Assembly (NCBI GenBank): GCA_031551255.1
Contig: JAVBNW010000012.1
Location: forward strand, 1-54,546
Length of the DNA stretch: 54,546 nucleotides
Direction: 5' to 3'
DNA from: JAVBNW01 sp031551255
Lineage (GTDB): Bacteria > Bacillota > Clostridia > Christensenellales > UBA1750
The notes beneath the pieces are model-generated. The model saw only the letters and a list, made by a program, of their open reading frames with translations, had not been told where the DNA came from and did no database searches. Below are positions 40,040 to 47,411 of the stretch, one piece after another. A program made the position numbers and the translations under genes. The stretch's first letter is position 1; each line of letters begins with the position of its first letter.

Positions 40040-40074
40040 GTGCATCCTCCTCGCTACTCATATGTGGTATTTCT

Positions 40075-40103
40075 ATGATACCTTATTACCAGCCGCGTGA
40101 CAA
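40075..40103 (-). promoter_or_regulatory. Promoter of the tautomerase/isomerase genes
   Basis: TTGTCA (40098-40103), 17 bases, TATCAT (40075-40080) on the minus strand, 36 bases before the start codon. Confidence 0.6.
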
Positions 40104-40121
40104 CATTGGCATTGTAGAGAA

Positions 40122-40134
40122 AAACCTTGTTTGC
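40122..40134 (+). repeat. Left 13-bp direct repeat flanking the structured element
   Basis: AAACCTTGTTTGC here and at 40721-40733 is identical. The two copies bracket the structured repeat and look like a duplicated insertion target. Confidence 0.45.
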
Positions 40135-40145
40135 ACCGGACTGAT

Positions 40146-40654
40146 GACAAAGGTAACAACGAAAACAATGATGCAGGAACGGAAAACGCTTTGCGTTTTC
40201 CGTTCCTGCTGGGGCGCGGGGCCTGCCTCAGTTCGCGAATACCCGCGCCAGCCTCCCAAAGTCGGCTATCGCAGGTCGCTCACCGGCCCTCCCCCTCGCT
40301 GCTCGCGTTCACCGCACGCGCTCGGTGTCGGGCCCCCGCATAAAAAAGAGGCGGAGGGTGGCCGGAGCCGTGCGCGCCGAAGGCGCAGACCGGCACGGCG
40401 CAAGGCCAGCCGGGGCTCCCGACAAACCGAAGGTTTGGTGGGGTGGAGTAGCGACCCGCGGCAATCGACTTTAGGAGATTGCCACGGGTATTCGCCAACT
40501 GCAAGAATGTACGGCCGCAGGCTCATACCTTTAGGTATGCAAGTCCGGCCGGAAATGGCGCAAGATGTGTTGATTGTAAGCGAAAGGCCTTTCCGGAGCG
40601 CCGTCTTGCGCGCTGCCGGATTGCTACGCCTACAATGTTTCCAAGCAATCCGGC
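40146..40654. repeat. Structured non-coding repeat, copy A
   Basis: No protein gene; the small frames are Arg/Pro/Gly-rich and hydropathically flat. Features in order: a perfect 17-bp hairpin (40173-40189/40193-40209); an inverted module about 40222-40282 that is about 75% identical in reverse to 40443-40500; a hairpin GCCGTGC/GCACGGC in the middle; CCCGCGGCAATC pairing with GATTGCCACGGG; the hairpin CATACC-TTTA-GGTATG; GCGCAAGA/TCTTGCGC (40558-40565/40604-40611); and GCCGGATTGC/GCAATCCGGC (40615-40624/40645-40654). Copy B at 54201-54546 shares the order but lacks the inverted module. Confidence 0.65.
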
Positions 40655-40683
40655 ATGCATGAGCCGTGTCAAGGACTTACATG

Positions 40684-40714
40684 GCGCGATGACAACCACA
40701 GTTTGTCATCGCGC
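40684..40714. repeat. 12-bp perfect hairpin near the right end of copy A
   Basis: GCGCGATGACAA (40684-40695) pairs with TTGTCATCGCGC (40703-40714), 7-base loop. It lies just before the right direct repeat. No T-run. Confidence 0.5.
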
Positions 40715-40720
40715 TGAGGG

Positions 40721-40733
40721 AAACCTTGTTTGC
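40721..40733 (+). repeat. Right 13-bp direct repeat
   Basis: AAACCTTGTTTGC, identical to 40122-40134. It overlaps the TTGTTT -35 of the promoter at 40726-40754. Confidence 0.45.
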
Positions 40734-40754
40734 CCGCCGAATTGCGGGTATACT
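40726..40754 (+). promoter_or_regulatory. Promoter of the lipoprotein hydrolase gene
   Basis: TTGTTT (40726-40731), 17 bases, TATACT (40749-40754), 31 bases before the start codon. Its -35 lies within the direct repeat that flanks the structured element. Confidence 0.6.
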
Positions 40755-40785
40755 GTATGGGATTCTCAGGAAAGGCCGGTGCACC

Positions 40786-42192
40786 ATGAAAAAATTCGCC
40801 CCTATTCTTTTAGCCGCGCTACTGCTGTGCGGGTGCGCGCAAGGGAGCGCTCCTTCGCAGTCCCCCGCCGCCTCCGGTTCGCCCGAACCCGCCGGGTTTA
40901 GCGACGGAGAAATCAAGGAATTTTCGCAAACCTTCGTCGATTACCTAAACGCCGGGCAATTTGACGAAGCCTATGCGATGTTCAGCCCCGCGATGCAGGA
41001 GGCCCTGCCCCTGGCCAGCCTTAAGGCCGCCTGGCAGCAGCTGACCACCGCGTACGGCGCGTACCAGTCCTTCGACCCGGATGCCGCGCAAATCGGCGCG
41101 GTGGAGGCCAATCAGGTGCTTGTGGGGCCGATCGAGTTCGACCGCGCGATGAACCTGACGCTAAGTTTCAACGCAGACGGCCTAATCGACGGCTTCTTCG
41201 TTACGGAAATTAAGGCGTCCGCATCGGCGGCCGAGGAGAAGCCGCCGGAAGACGTCGTACAGACTGAAGTGGAGTTCCCATCTCAGCCGGATATGCCCCT
41301 ACACGGCACCCTCACATTCCCCTCAGGCGGCGCGGCGAGCGCCGCCGTCGTTTTTGTGCACGGCTCCGGTCCAAACGATAGAAACGAGAGCGTAGGCTCC
41401 AACGCCCTGTTTAGGGATCTCGCGTGGGGGTTGGCCAAAGAAGGCATCGCCTCCCTTCGCTACGATAAGGTTACCTACACCTATTCCGGCATTGCCACCG
41501 CCACGTTTACCGTCGACCAGGAGACCGCGTTGGACGCGGTCGCGGCCGTTCAGTGGCTAAAAGCGCAGGAAGGGATCGACCCTGACCGCGTATTTGTGCT
41601 GGGCCACAGCCAGGGCGCGATGCTGGCTTCGTACATCCAAAGCATGGGCGCCGGTGCGGCGGGGCTGATCGTAGCGGCGGGCTCTCCGCGCCAGCTGTGG
41701 GAAATCAGCGCTGATCAAAACCGGATCGCGGTCGAAGAAATTCTTGGGGAGGGGCGCAAGGATGAGGCCGCGCAGGCCGAGGCCGCCATACGGACAGAGC
41801 TTGACAAGGCCGCACACCTTGCCGATTTGTCCGACGATGAGGCGCTTAAAACAGAAAACGCCGTGTTCGGCATGCCCGCGTGGTACCTTAGGCATTGGGG
41901 CAACATCGACGCGGCCGCGCTGCACCTTGCAAACCCCGTACCCACGCTATTTTTGCACGGCGATAAGGACAGGCAGGTATATACCCAGGCCGATTTCGAC
42001 GAGTGGAAAAAGCGCCTCGCCGCGCATCCTGATGCGGAGTACAAGCTATATGACGATCTAAATCATATGTTCGGGGCGTACCAAGGCGAGCCCGTGCCCA
42101 TCATGCAAATCGTGGCGGTGGAGTATGCGCAAAGGACGCCGGCGCCCCAACAAGTGATCGACGACATCGCGGCTTGGATCGCCGGGCATTGA
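40786..42192 (+). CDS. Lipoprotein alpha/beta hydrolase with N-terminal DUF3887-like domain
   Basis: This 468-residue protein has a lipoprotein signal (MKKFAPILLAALLLCGC, Cys about 17 lipidated), a helical DUF3887-like domain (about 35-135, DYLNAGQFDEAYAMFSPAMQEALPLASLKAAWQQL) and an alpha/beta hydrolase domain with HGSGPNDRNE, GHSQGAML as the nucleophile elbow and a late Asp/His pair (LHGDKDRQV and DDLNHMFG). Dienelactone-hydrolase-like esterases of this two-domain form occur across Clostridia. It would act at the cell surface on an ester. ATG at 40786 follows AGGAAAGG; the frame is open farther upstream. Confidence 0.88.
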   Translation: MKKFAPILLAALLLCGCAQGSAPSQSPAASGSPEPAGFSDGEIKEFSQTFVDYLNAGQFDEAYAMFSPAMQEALPLASLKAAWQQLTTAYGAYQSFDPDAAQIGAVEANQVLVGPIEFDRAMNLTLSFNADGLIDGFFVTEIKASASAAEEKPPEDVVQTEVEFPSQPDMPLHGTLTFPSGGAASAAVVFVHGSGPNDRNESVGSNALFRDLAWGLAKEGIASLRYDKVTYTYSGIATATFTVDQETALDAVAAVQWLKAQEGIDPDRVFVLGHSQGAMLASYIQSMGAGAAGLIVAAGSPRQLWEISADQNRIAVEEILGEGRKDEAAQAEAAIRTELDKAAHLADLSDDEALKTENAVFGMPAWYLRHWGNIDAAALHLANPVPTLFLHGDKDRQVYTQADFDEWKKRLAAHPDAEYKLYDDLNHMFGAYQGEPVPIMQIVAVEYAQRTPAPQQVIDDIAAWIAGH

Positions 42193-42245
42193 CCGCCTCT
42201 CCCACACCTTTGTCGCACAGCTGCAGGGTATTCGGCGCGCATCCC

Positions 42246-42254
42246 TGGTAGAAT
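42246..42254 (+). promoter_or_regulatory. Extended -10 of the AraC-family gene
   Basis: TGG-TAGAAT (TAGAAT 42249-42254) with the TGn extension; no clear -35 is visible. Confidence 0.4.
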
Positions 42255-42275
42255 CCACGGGAAAGGAGGATGCGC

Positions 42276-43175
42276 ATGGATTTTCTCCGCAGGATGTCGC
42301 AGGCCCTCGACTACATCGAAGCCCATCTGAGCGACGACATGGATATGAACGACATCGCGGCCATCGCGCGCTTAAGCGCGCACCAGTTCGGAAGGATATT
42401 TTCGTATGTCGTGGGAATCCCGCTGTCGGAGTACATCCGCCGCAGGCGCCTTTCGCAGGCGGCGGCGGAGCTTGGGCGCGGGGGAGCGAAGGTGATCGAC
42501 GTCGCGCTCAAGTACGGCTACGATTCGCCGGATGCCTTCGGCCGCGCCTTTCTCGCGCTGCACGGCATAACGCCCAGGAAAGCATGCGCCCGGGGCGCGA
42601 AGCTTAAGATGTACCCGCGCATCGCCTTTCATATTTCGATTAGGGGAGATGTGGAAATGGAGTATCGAATCGAAGAAATGGGTGCGATCAAGGGCGTGGG
42701 CGTGGTGAAAAACCTCGGCGTATGGAAGGTGAACAGCGAGGCGCAGCACTGGACGGACAAGATGGGCGAAGTTTACCTAACATGGGACGCGTTTCTCGAC
42801 CACGGCATGAACGAGATCATCCGGGACCGCTATCAGCTCTATCGCGCGCCGCTGTGGCAGTTTGGCGCTACACACACGACCGACGCGGGAGAGACCGTTC
42901 TTTACATCGGAGCCGAGCCCCGCGAGGGAGAGAGCTACCCCGAGCTGACATACTTCGAGATTCCGGCGAGCACATGGGCGGTATTTACGACCAAGGGCAC
43001 GCTGAACCAAGATACCCATCCCGTCGAGAAGCTGATGACGAGGATCGCGACGGAATGGTTCCCCTCCAGCGGCTATGAGCGATTGATGAACTACGATATC
43101 GAGGTATACGGGCCGGGAACTACACAAACGGACGACTATATCAGCGAAGTTTGGATTTCAGTTAGGAAAAAGTAG
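42276..43175 (+). CDS. AraC-family regulator with GyrI-like effector domain
   Basis: This 299-residue protein has two AraC-type helix-turn-helix motifs at the N-terminus (LDYIEAHLSDDMDMNDIAAIARLSAHQFGRIFSYVVGIPLSEYIRRRRL, about residues 9-57, and the second ending in GITPRKAC) followed by a GyrI/Rob-like effector-binding domain (about 120-299, beginning EYRIEEMGAIKGVGVVKNL). This order matches SoxS/Rob-type and BmrR-effector hybrid regulators that sense small molecules such as drugs. ATG at 42276 follows AAAGGAGGA. It is monocistronic, with a terminator at 43193-43226. Target genes are not obvious. Confidence 0.9.
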   Translation: MDFLRRMSQALDYIEAHLSDDMDMNDIAAIARLSAHQFGRIFSYVVGIPLSEYIRRRRLSQAAAELGRGGAKVIDVALKYGYDSPDAFGRAFLALHGITPRKACARGAKLKMYPRIAFHISIRGDVEMEYRIEEMGAIKGVGVVKNLGVWKVNSEAQHWTDKMGEVYLTWDAFLDHGMNEIIRDRYQLYRAPLWQFGATHTTDAGETVLYIGAEPREGESYPELTYFEIPASTWAVFTTKGTLNQDTHPVEKLMTRIATEWFPSSGYERLMNYDIEVYGPGTTQTDDYISEVWISVRKK

Positions 43176-43192
43176 AAGCGAAGAGTACACCC

Positions 43193-43226
43193 ATAAGGCC
43201 CGCGGAACTTATTCCGCGGGCTTTAT
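43193..43226. terminator. Bidirectional terminator between convergent genes
   Basis: A 15-bp stem (43193-43207/43212-43226, one G-T wobble) with a CTTA loop, its ends AT-rich. It ends the AraC gene and the convergent acetyltransferase gene. Confidence 0.75.
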
Positions 43227-43243
43227 GGTCGAAAAGCAAAACA

Positions 43244-43750
43244 TCACTCGGAAGGCGGCGATCCAATTTCCGAAAGGATTTTTTCTAAATGCCGCACCTC
43301 AAAGGGCAGCGAGGGGTATAACGCATCCCGTAAGACCCGGTACCCCAGCATCTGATAGAAGGCCTGCAAGCGCTCGAATTTCTTTACGATGGAGATCTCG
43401 ATCCGCCCCACGCCCTGCTTTATCAGGGCGTTCTGCGCATGCCTCATCAGCGCCTCGCCGTAGCCGTTCCCCCTGTGCTCGGGCAATACCGCCAACCGGC
43501 TGATAGCGCCCACGCTCCCCTCCCCTATCCTGCACCTGACCGTCCCGACCGGTTTGCCTTCGTATACCAAGAGATACGCCGTTTCGCCTCCCCGGATCGC
43601 ATCGGCGACTGCCCGAGGCGTTTCAAACGCGACATAGTTCGGAAACTCGCTTTCTCGCATGCCCAAAGTTTCAGCTTGTTCGGCAAAGGATCGGCGGATG
43701 ATATCGGCAACCGCCTGCTCATCGCCGACAACCGCTTGGATGATGTTCAT
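43244..43750 (-). CDS. GNAT-family N-acetyltransferase
   Basis: This 168-residue acetyltransferase has the GNAT core: VAFETPRAVADAIRGGETAYLLVYEGKPVGTVRCRI, then the acetyl-CoA loop SRLAVLPEHRGNGYGEALMRHAQNALIKQG (about residues 85-115). The C-terminal FYQMLGYRVLRDALYPSLPFEVRHLEK is the usual helix-strand end. Substrate unknown. ATG at 43750 is preferred as it follows a GGAAAGGCGGTT sequence; the frame is open two codons upstream (TTG). It is convergent with the AraC gene and lies downstream of the Nudix gene, with a 34-base gap. Confidence 0.85.
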   Translation of the reverse strand: MNIIQAVVGDEQAVADIIRRSFAEQAETLGMRESEFPNYVAFETPRAVADAIRGGETAYLLVYEGKPVGTVRCRIGEGSVGAISRLAVLPEHRGNGYGEALMRHAQNALIKQGVGRIEISIVKKFERLQAFYQMLGYRVLRDALYPSLPFEVRHLEKILSEIGSPPSE

Positions 43751-43784
43751 AGGCAACCGCCTTTCCGGGCCGCGCAGGCCTTAG

Positions 43785-44237
43785 CTACTTTTCGATGGTT
43801 TCGCTATAGTGTTTTGCCGCCCGGTAGTTCTCAAGCGCGCTTTTCCTTACCCCAATCATATCCTCCGGGAGGTCGCCTACCGGAAACCATCTCAGTTCCG
43901 TGGATTTGCCGGGCTCCATGATGCTCGGCGTTCCGCCGTATCTCTCCACGATAAAATATAGATCGTAATAGGTGCGTTCTTTGGATAGCCGGTGCGACAC
44001 ATGGGCAAACGTCAAATCCCGCGTTTCCACATGAATGCCCAACTCTTCCTCGCACTCGTGAACGACGGCCTGCATTGCGGTTTCCGCCTCGTCTACGTGC
44101 CCGCTGCCCGCAAAATCCCATTTCCCATCCTGATAGCCGGTGTTTGCCCTGCGGTGCAGTAAAACTTCCTCCCGGCCGCCGCTGTTTCTGGGTAGAATGG
44201 GAAATATCGCGGAAAATGCCTTGAAATGCCCGCCCAT
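43785..44237 (-). CDS. Nudix hydrolase
   Basis: This 150-residue protein is a Nudix hydrolase. The Nudix box reads GHVDEAETAMQAVVHECEEELGI, with the acidic EE pair in place, but the canonical RE is HE, a substitution seen in a minority of members. KWDFAGSGHVD precedes it. It removes a phosphate or nucleoside diphosphate from an unknown substrate (for example 8-oxo-dGTP or ADP-ribose). ATG at 44237 has only weak ribosome-site match. It may share a transcript with the acetyltransferase gene at 43244. Confidence 0.85.
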   Translation of the reverse strand: MGGHFKAFSAIFPILPRNSGGREEVLLHRRANTGYQDGKWDFAGSGHVDEAETAMQAVVHECEEELGIHVETRDLTFAHVSHRLSKERTYYDLYFIVERYGGTPSIMEPGKSTELRWFPVGDLPEDMIGVRKSALENYRAAKHYSETIEK

Positions 44238-44253
44238 GCATCATACTCCATTC

Positions 44254-44291
44254 AAAAGCTATCCCCCGCCGACAACGCCGGAGGGGGATAG
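44254..44291 (-). terminator. Intrinsic terminator of the epimerase gene
   Basis: On the minus strand CTATCCCCC (44283-44291) pairs with GGGGGATAG (44259-44267), followed by CTTTT. It lies 11 bases past the epimerase stop. Confidence 0.65.
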
Positions 44292-44302
44292 TTTGCGACG
44301 CT

Positions 44303-45508
44303 CTATTCCGCCTTATGTTTGCGGTACCTTTCGATGATCTCCAGGCACATGCGCGCGTTGTGGTACGGGCAGATCGGCCCGCTGACCTTCAGGTTCGAGC
44401 GCAGCTTGCCCTCCAGATCCAACCCCGCGAACCAGCCGCCGTTTTTATGATCGACAAAGTATTTGTCGATGTACTCCATGCACTGAAGCGACGCGTCCAG
44501 GAACTTCTCCTCGCCGGTCATCTCCCAGGCGTTTAGGAAACCCACGACGGCCTCGTTCTGCTCCCACCAGCTCAGCCGCTGGGCCACATGACCGGTGCTC
44601 GGGTCGTATTCGGTGAGCATCGCGCCCTGTGCCGTGCGCCCTTCGTCGTAGCAGGCCCTTGCCATATTCACGCACACTTCGCGGGCAAACTTCTCGGCTT
44701 CGGGCTCGCCGAGCACCTCGGCGGTCTCCATCATCAACCAGCTTCCCTCGATGTCGTGGCCGTAGGATATCTCGGGCGTCGTCGGGTTCCACCGGCGATC
44801 CTGGAAGTAGTAGTAGTGGTGGATGTTGTGATCGACGATCTTGTTGATCATCACATACAGATGCTCGCGCACCTTGCTCTTAAAAGACTTATCCGACCTG
44901 AGCAGGCAGGTATACGCCTCGATCAGGTGCAGGTGGGTGTTCATGGTCTTTTCATCGCTGGGCAGGCGGTTTACGCCGCGAATCCACGGATCGTGCTTCC
45001 AATCGCGCGTGAAAGCCTCTAAGTAGCCCTTGTTGACCGGGTCGTAGACATGCTTGTCCAGCCTCTTCGCCAGGCGCTGCGCATAGGAGAGCGCCTTTTG
45101 ATCGCCCGTTGCGCGAGCGTACTCGGAAAAGCCATAGATTGCAAACGCGTTGCCGTAGATAAACTTGTGGTCGTCGATCACCTCCCCCTTGGCGTTTAGG
45201 CGGGTGTGCGCGCCCTCGGTTTCCTCATCCCAGAAATGTTTTACAAAATAATCGTATGCGCGCTTGGCATAGACGAGGTACTTTTCATCGCCCAACACGC
45301 GGTAGCAGCTGGAGAACGTCCAGATCAGGCGCGCATTTAACGTAATAAACTTCGTGGCGCCCTCAATGGGCTTGTTGTCGTTGTCCACCTCGCCGTAGAA
45401 GCCGCCGTTTTCCTCATCGACGGAGTACTTGATCCACCAAGGCATCAAATTCTCGGTCAATTCCTTATAGGCCATCTCGTAGAGCCGGTCGAACTTGGCA
45501 TTCACCAT
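44303..45508 (-). CDS. N-acylglucosamine 2-epimerase family enzyme (cellobiose 2-epimerase-like)
   Basis: This 401-residue protein is an (alpha/alpha)6-barrel of the AGE family, closest in layout to cellobiose 2-epimerase, which converts the reducing-end glucose of beta-1,4-glucans to mannose. PWWIKYSVDEENGGFYGEVDNDNKPI opens the barrel; the catalytic His residues are likely in THLHLIEAYT and GHDIEGSW, with SWWEQNEAVVGF and WFAGLDLEGK in the substrate cleft. It is intracellular. ATG at 45508 follows GAGGAGGATGCCCGC. It is monocistronic. With the GH5 enzyme it could help degrade beta-glucan or mannan oligosaccharides. Confidence 0.9.
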   Translation of the reverse strand: MVNAKFDRLYEMAYKELTENLMPWWIKYSVDEENGGFYGEVDNDNKPIEGATKFITLNARLIWTFSSCYRVLGDEKYLVYAKRAYDYFVKHFWDEETEGAHTRLNAKGEVIDDHKFIYGNAFAIYGFSEYARATGDQKALSYAQRLAKRLDKHVYDPVNKGYLEAFTRDWKHDPWIRGVNRLPSDEKTMNTHLHLIEAYTCLLRSDKSFKSKVREHLYVMINKIVDHNIHHYYYFQDRRWNPTTPEISYGHDIEGSWLMMETAEVLGEPEAEKFAREVCVNMARACYDEGRTAQGAMLTEYDPSTGHVAQRLSWWEQNEAVVGFLNAWEMTGEEKFLDASLQCMEYIDKYFVDHKNGGWFAGLDLEGKLRSNLKVSGPICPYHNARMCLEIIERYRKHKAE

Positions 45509-45612
45509 GCGGGCATCCTCCTCAACCTATGTATTGGCGCGGCCCAGCCGTTTTGTCGGTCGAATCCCCGCCGGGCCGCCGTGGCCGGACGAAAAAGCCG
45601 ACGTAAACCTAA

Positions 45613-45641
45613 CGGATAATACGGCAGACTGCAAGTGTCAA
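45613..45641 (-). promoter_or_regulatory. Candidate promoter of the epimerase gene
   Basis: TTGACA (45636-45641), 17 bases, TATCCG (45613-45618) on the minus strand. The -10 is poor, and it lies 105 bases from the start codon. Confidence 0.4.
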
Positions 45642-45735
45642 AGGGAAGGTAACATTCTTTTTTCGCGAAGTCAAGCCACAAAAGCGCAAAAAACCGGCCG
45701 GTTGCCGCATACATAATCCGCTTCGTCCGTCAGGA

Positions 45736-45764
45736 ACGACGTATAGCCCTTGCATCATATAATA
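45736..45764 (+). promoter_or_regulatory. Sigma-K/sigma-E-like promoter of the Cys-rich gene
   Basis: CATATAATA (45756-45764) fits the sigma-K -10 form CATAnnnTA. AC at 45736-45737 or 45739-45740 lies 18 or 15 bases upstream, near the expected -35 AC. The TATAAT embedded in it could also serve sigma-A. Confidence 0.4.
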
Positions 45765-45811
45765 AGATATGCCTAATCGGATGTGCTCCGGCACTTTGGA
45801 GCCATCCGTGC

Positions 45812-46204
45812 ATGGCGAATACAAAAGCGCGCGCGAATGCGCCGAAAGGGAAAGTGAAAATGAAGATGAAAACTCTTGAAGCGGACAATAGGATGGACCC
45901 GGTCATCGCCGAAAGCTGCCCGGTCATAGGCTATCAGAAGGCATCGATTTGCGTGCCCGTGTCGGTAAAGCCCTACGCGAAAACCTGTGAACCCATTACC
46001 ACGTGCTGCGGCGCGCCGGTAGTTACGGCCGGCGAGGCCGTATGCCCGGGGGCCATTTGTGGTACCTGCAATTTCACCATCAGCCAGGTGGTATGCGTGG
46101 CGATTCCCGTCACGTTCGGCGCGGAGGCTGAGGTAGGCGAAGCCCAAGTTGAGTGCATCGAGGCTTCTTGCGAAGATATCTGCGACGATTACGACGCGAG
46201 ATAG
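45812..46204 (+). CDS. Cys-rich protein, possibly spore-associated
   Basis: This protein of up to 130 residues has a basic N-terminus (NTKARANAPKGKVKMKMK) and then a Cys-rich beta-type domain with CPVIGYQKASICVPVSVKPYAKTCEPITTCCGAPVV, CPGAICGTCNFTISQVVCVAIPVTFGAEAEV and EASCEDICDDYD: eleven Cys in all. It resembles the Clostridial Cys-rich proteins with SVKPYA and TCCG motifs found near spore genes, but I cannot name the family. The start is uncertain: ATG at 45812 has weak GGAG; ATG at 45860, with AAAGGGAAAGTGAAA, may be the real one. A strong terminator follows, and coat-type genes lie beside it. Confidence 0.65.
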   Translation: MANTKARANAPKGKVKMKMKTLEADNRMDPVIAESCPVIGYQKASICVPVSVKPYAKTCEPITTCCGAPVVTAGEAVCPGAICGTCNFTISQVVCVAIPVTFGAEAEVGEAQVECIEASCEDICDDYDAR

Positions 46205-46264
46205 AATTTGCCGCGCATTCTCCGGCGTATGCCAAGGCCGGCCGGGATGTTTCATCAAAGCTTT

Positions 46265-46299
46265 GGGCGGGGATTCATCATCCCCGCCCATTTGTTTTT
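46265..46299 (+). terminator. Strong intrinsic terminator of the Cys-rich gene
   Basis: GGGCGGGGAT (46265-46274) pairs perfectly with ATCCCCGCCC (46280-46289), 5-base loop, followed by ATTTGTTTTT. Confidence 0.85.
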
Positions 46300-46338
46300 C
46301 CAGGCAACGATATGCTATACTGACAAAAAACCTAAGGT

Positions 46339-46623
46339 TTAGCCCAGCTGGTTTTTCAGCTGTGTCATCTTTTGTTTGGCCTGCTGTACGTCTTGATCCT
46401 GCGCATCCTTGGTCAGATACCAGCCGCGCGTCTTCATGCCGTCGAAAGTCTGGTATTGATCCTGCGCGGTCTGCCCGTAGATGCTGGAGAGCACTTGGCG
46501 CATATTCCGACAGGAAGATTCCGTAATCGCCGTGTTGTAGCTATCCATCAGCTGTTTTTCGGTGTTGAGGATGTCGTTGAGCATCTCTTGGTCTCCGAGT
46601 TTGCCCTGCTGCATGTTGCTCAT
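46339..46623 (-). CDS. CotF-family spore coat protein
   Basis: This 94-residue protein matches the CotF/Coat_F family (PF07875): GKLGDQEMLNDILNTEKQLMDSYNTAITESSCRNMRQVLSSIYGQTAQDQYQTFDGMKTRGWY shows the two helices and conserved LND/ASE-like positions of the coat proteins, which are ferritin-like helical bundles in structure. It is expected in the spore coat, expressed in the mother cell. ATG at 46623 follows AAGGAGGAAAACC. It lies 11 bases downstream of its neighbour, so the two form an operon. Confidence 0.85.
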   Translation of the reverse strand: MSNMQQGKLGDQEMLNDILNTEKQLMDSYNTAITESSCRNMRQVLSSIYGQTAQDQYQTFDGMKTRGWYLTKDAQDQDVQQAKQKMTQLKNQLG

Positions 46624-46634
46624 GGTTTTCCTCC

Positions 46635-46850
46635 TTACTGATGACCGTTCAGGTATTGATACAGCGAGTTAAAATGCGCCTTGTGATGCTGGCACAGCTG
46701 CGCCGCGTGCTGCTTAAGCTGCGCATCCTGGAACTGCGACGCGTACGATTCGAGCTTTTTGCACGCGAGCGCTTCGTGGTTCATTTGATCTTCAATCAGC
46801 GAGAGGTTCTTCGATTCGATTTGCGGCAGGCCGCCTACAGGTGTTTGCAT
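46635..46850 (-). CDS. Small ferritin-like coat-associated protein
   Basis: This 71-residue protein is wholly helical: IEDQMNHEALACKKLESYASQFQDAQLKQHAAQLCQHHKAHFNSLYQYL has His/Glu/Gln-rich heptads as in the Coat_F/ferritin-like group, with Cys at about 30 and 53. It is probably a partner of the adjacent CotF-like protein. ATG at 46850 follows AGGAGGGATATC. A CATACTAA box 28 bases upstream (46878-46885 on the minus strand) is close to the sigma-E -10 consensus, which would make the pair a mother-cell operon; this is suggestive only. Confidence 0.75.
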   Translation of the reverse strand: MQTPVGGLPQIESKNLSLIEDQMNHEALACKKLESYASQFQDAQLKQHAAQLCQHHKAHFNSLYQYLNGHQ

Positions 46851-46928
46851 GATATCCCTCCTATTGGTTTTTCAGGGTTAGTATGGGCCCGCCGACGCGG
46901 CTTCATACGCAAAAGAAGGAGATCCACA

Positions 46929-47411
46929 TTGGAAGATTTTGAACGCTGCATGAGCCTTTCCCTGTACTATTTGGGCCGCCGCGCGCGCACGGAAAAGGAG
47001 CTTGCCGATTATCTTACGCGCAAGGGCATGCCCGTGGCGGCGATCGCCCAGGTAATGCAAAGGCTGATCGGCTACGGCTATATCGACGACGCGGCCTTCG
47101 CCGAGCGCTTTGCCAAGGAGCGCATACGGCGCGGCGGCGCCCGCAAGGTGGCATTCGAGCTGCGCGCAAAGGGTGTGGGCGAGGCCGTCGCGTCGGAGGC
47201 GGTTGCCGCCGTCGATCCCGGCGAGGAGTTGGCGGGAGCCGTGCGCTGGGCGGAAAAATCCATGGGCGCGGCGCGGGATCTTGGGGCCCGCAGGCGCGCG
47301 TACGCATCCCTGGCCCGGAGAGGATATGCGGGCGAAGTGATACGAAAGGCGCTCGACATCGCCGCCGGAAGCGATAGCGATTTACAAACGTATGAGGAGG
47401 AAACTTTATGA
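46929..47411 (+). CDS. recX: RecX regulatory protein
   Basis: This 160-residue protein is RecX, which inhibits RecA by blocking extension or promoting disassembly of its filament. Three-helix repeats are visible: ALYYLGRRARTEKELADYLTRKG-like (here LSLYYLGRRARTEKELADYLTRKGMP), GYIDDAAFAERFAKERIRRGGARKVAFELRAKGV and RAYASLARRGYAGEVIRKAL. The start is a TTG at 46929-46931 with AAGGAGATCCACA upstream; the frame is open farther upstream but without a site. It overlaps the next gene by four bases. recA is not in the window. Confidence 0.9.
   Translation: MEDFERCMSLSLYYLGRRARTEKELADYLTRKGMPVAAIAQVMQRLIGYGYIDDAAFAERFAKERIRRGGARKVAFELRAKGVGEAVASEAVAAVDPGEELAGAVRWAEKSMGAARDLGARRRAYASLARRGYAGEVIRKALDIAAGSDSDLQTYEEETL

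Larger units (their letters stand above)
45509..45811. other. Intergenic stretch with divergent promoter signals, no gene
   Basis: Only weak open frames are seen. It holds a candidate leftward promoter for the epimerase (45613-45641) and a sigma-K-like -10 for the rightward Cys-rich gene (45756-45764). No structured RNA is obvious. Confidence 0.5.

Noticed and set aside
40266..40526. Minus-strand open frame of 86 codons within the structured repeat, with a similar one at 54096-54356
   Set aside because: Arg/Pro/Gly-rich translation, no ribosome site, and the copies are conserved at the base-pairing level; it is a by-product of the repeat.
45560..45575. GGTCGAATCC resembling a tRNA T-loop
   Set aside because: No acceptor, D or anticodon stem can be folded around it.
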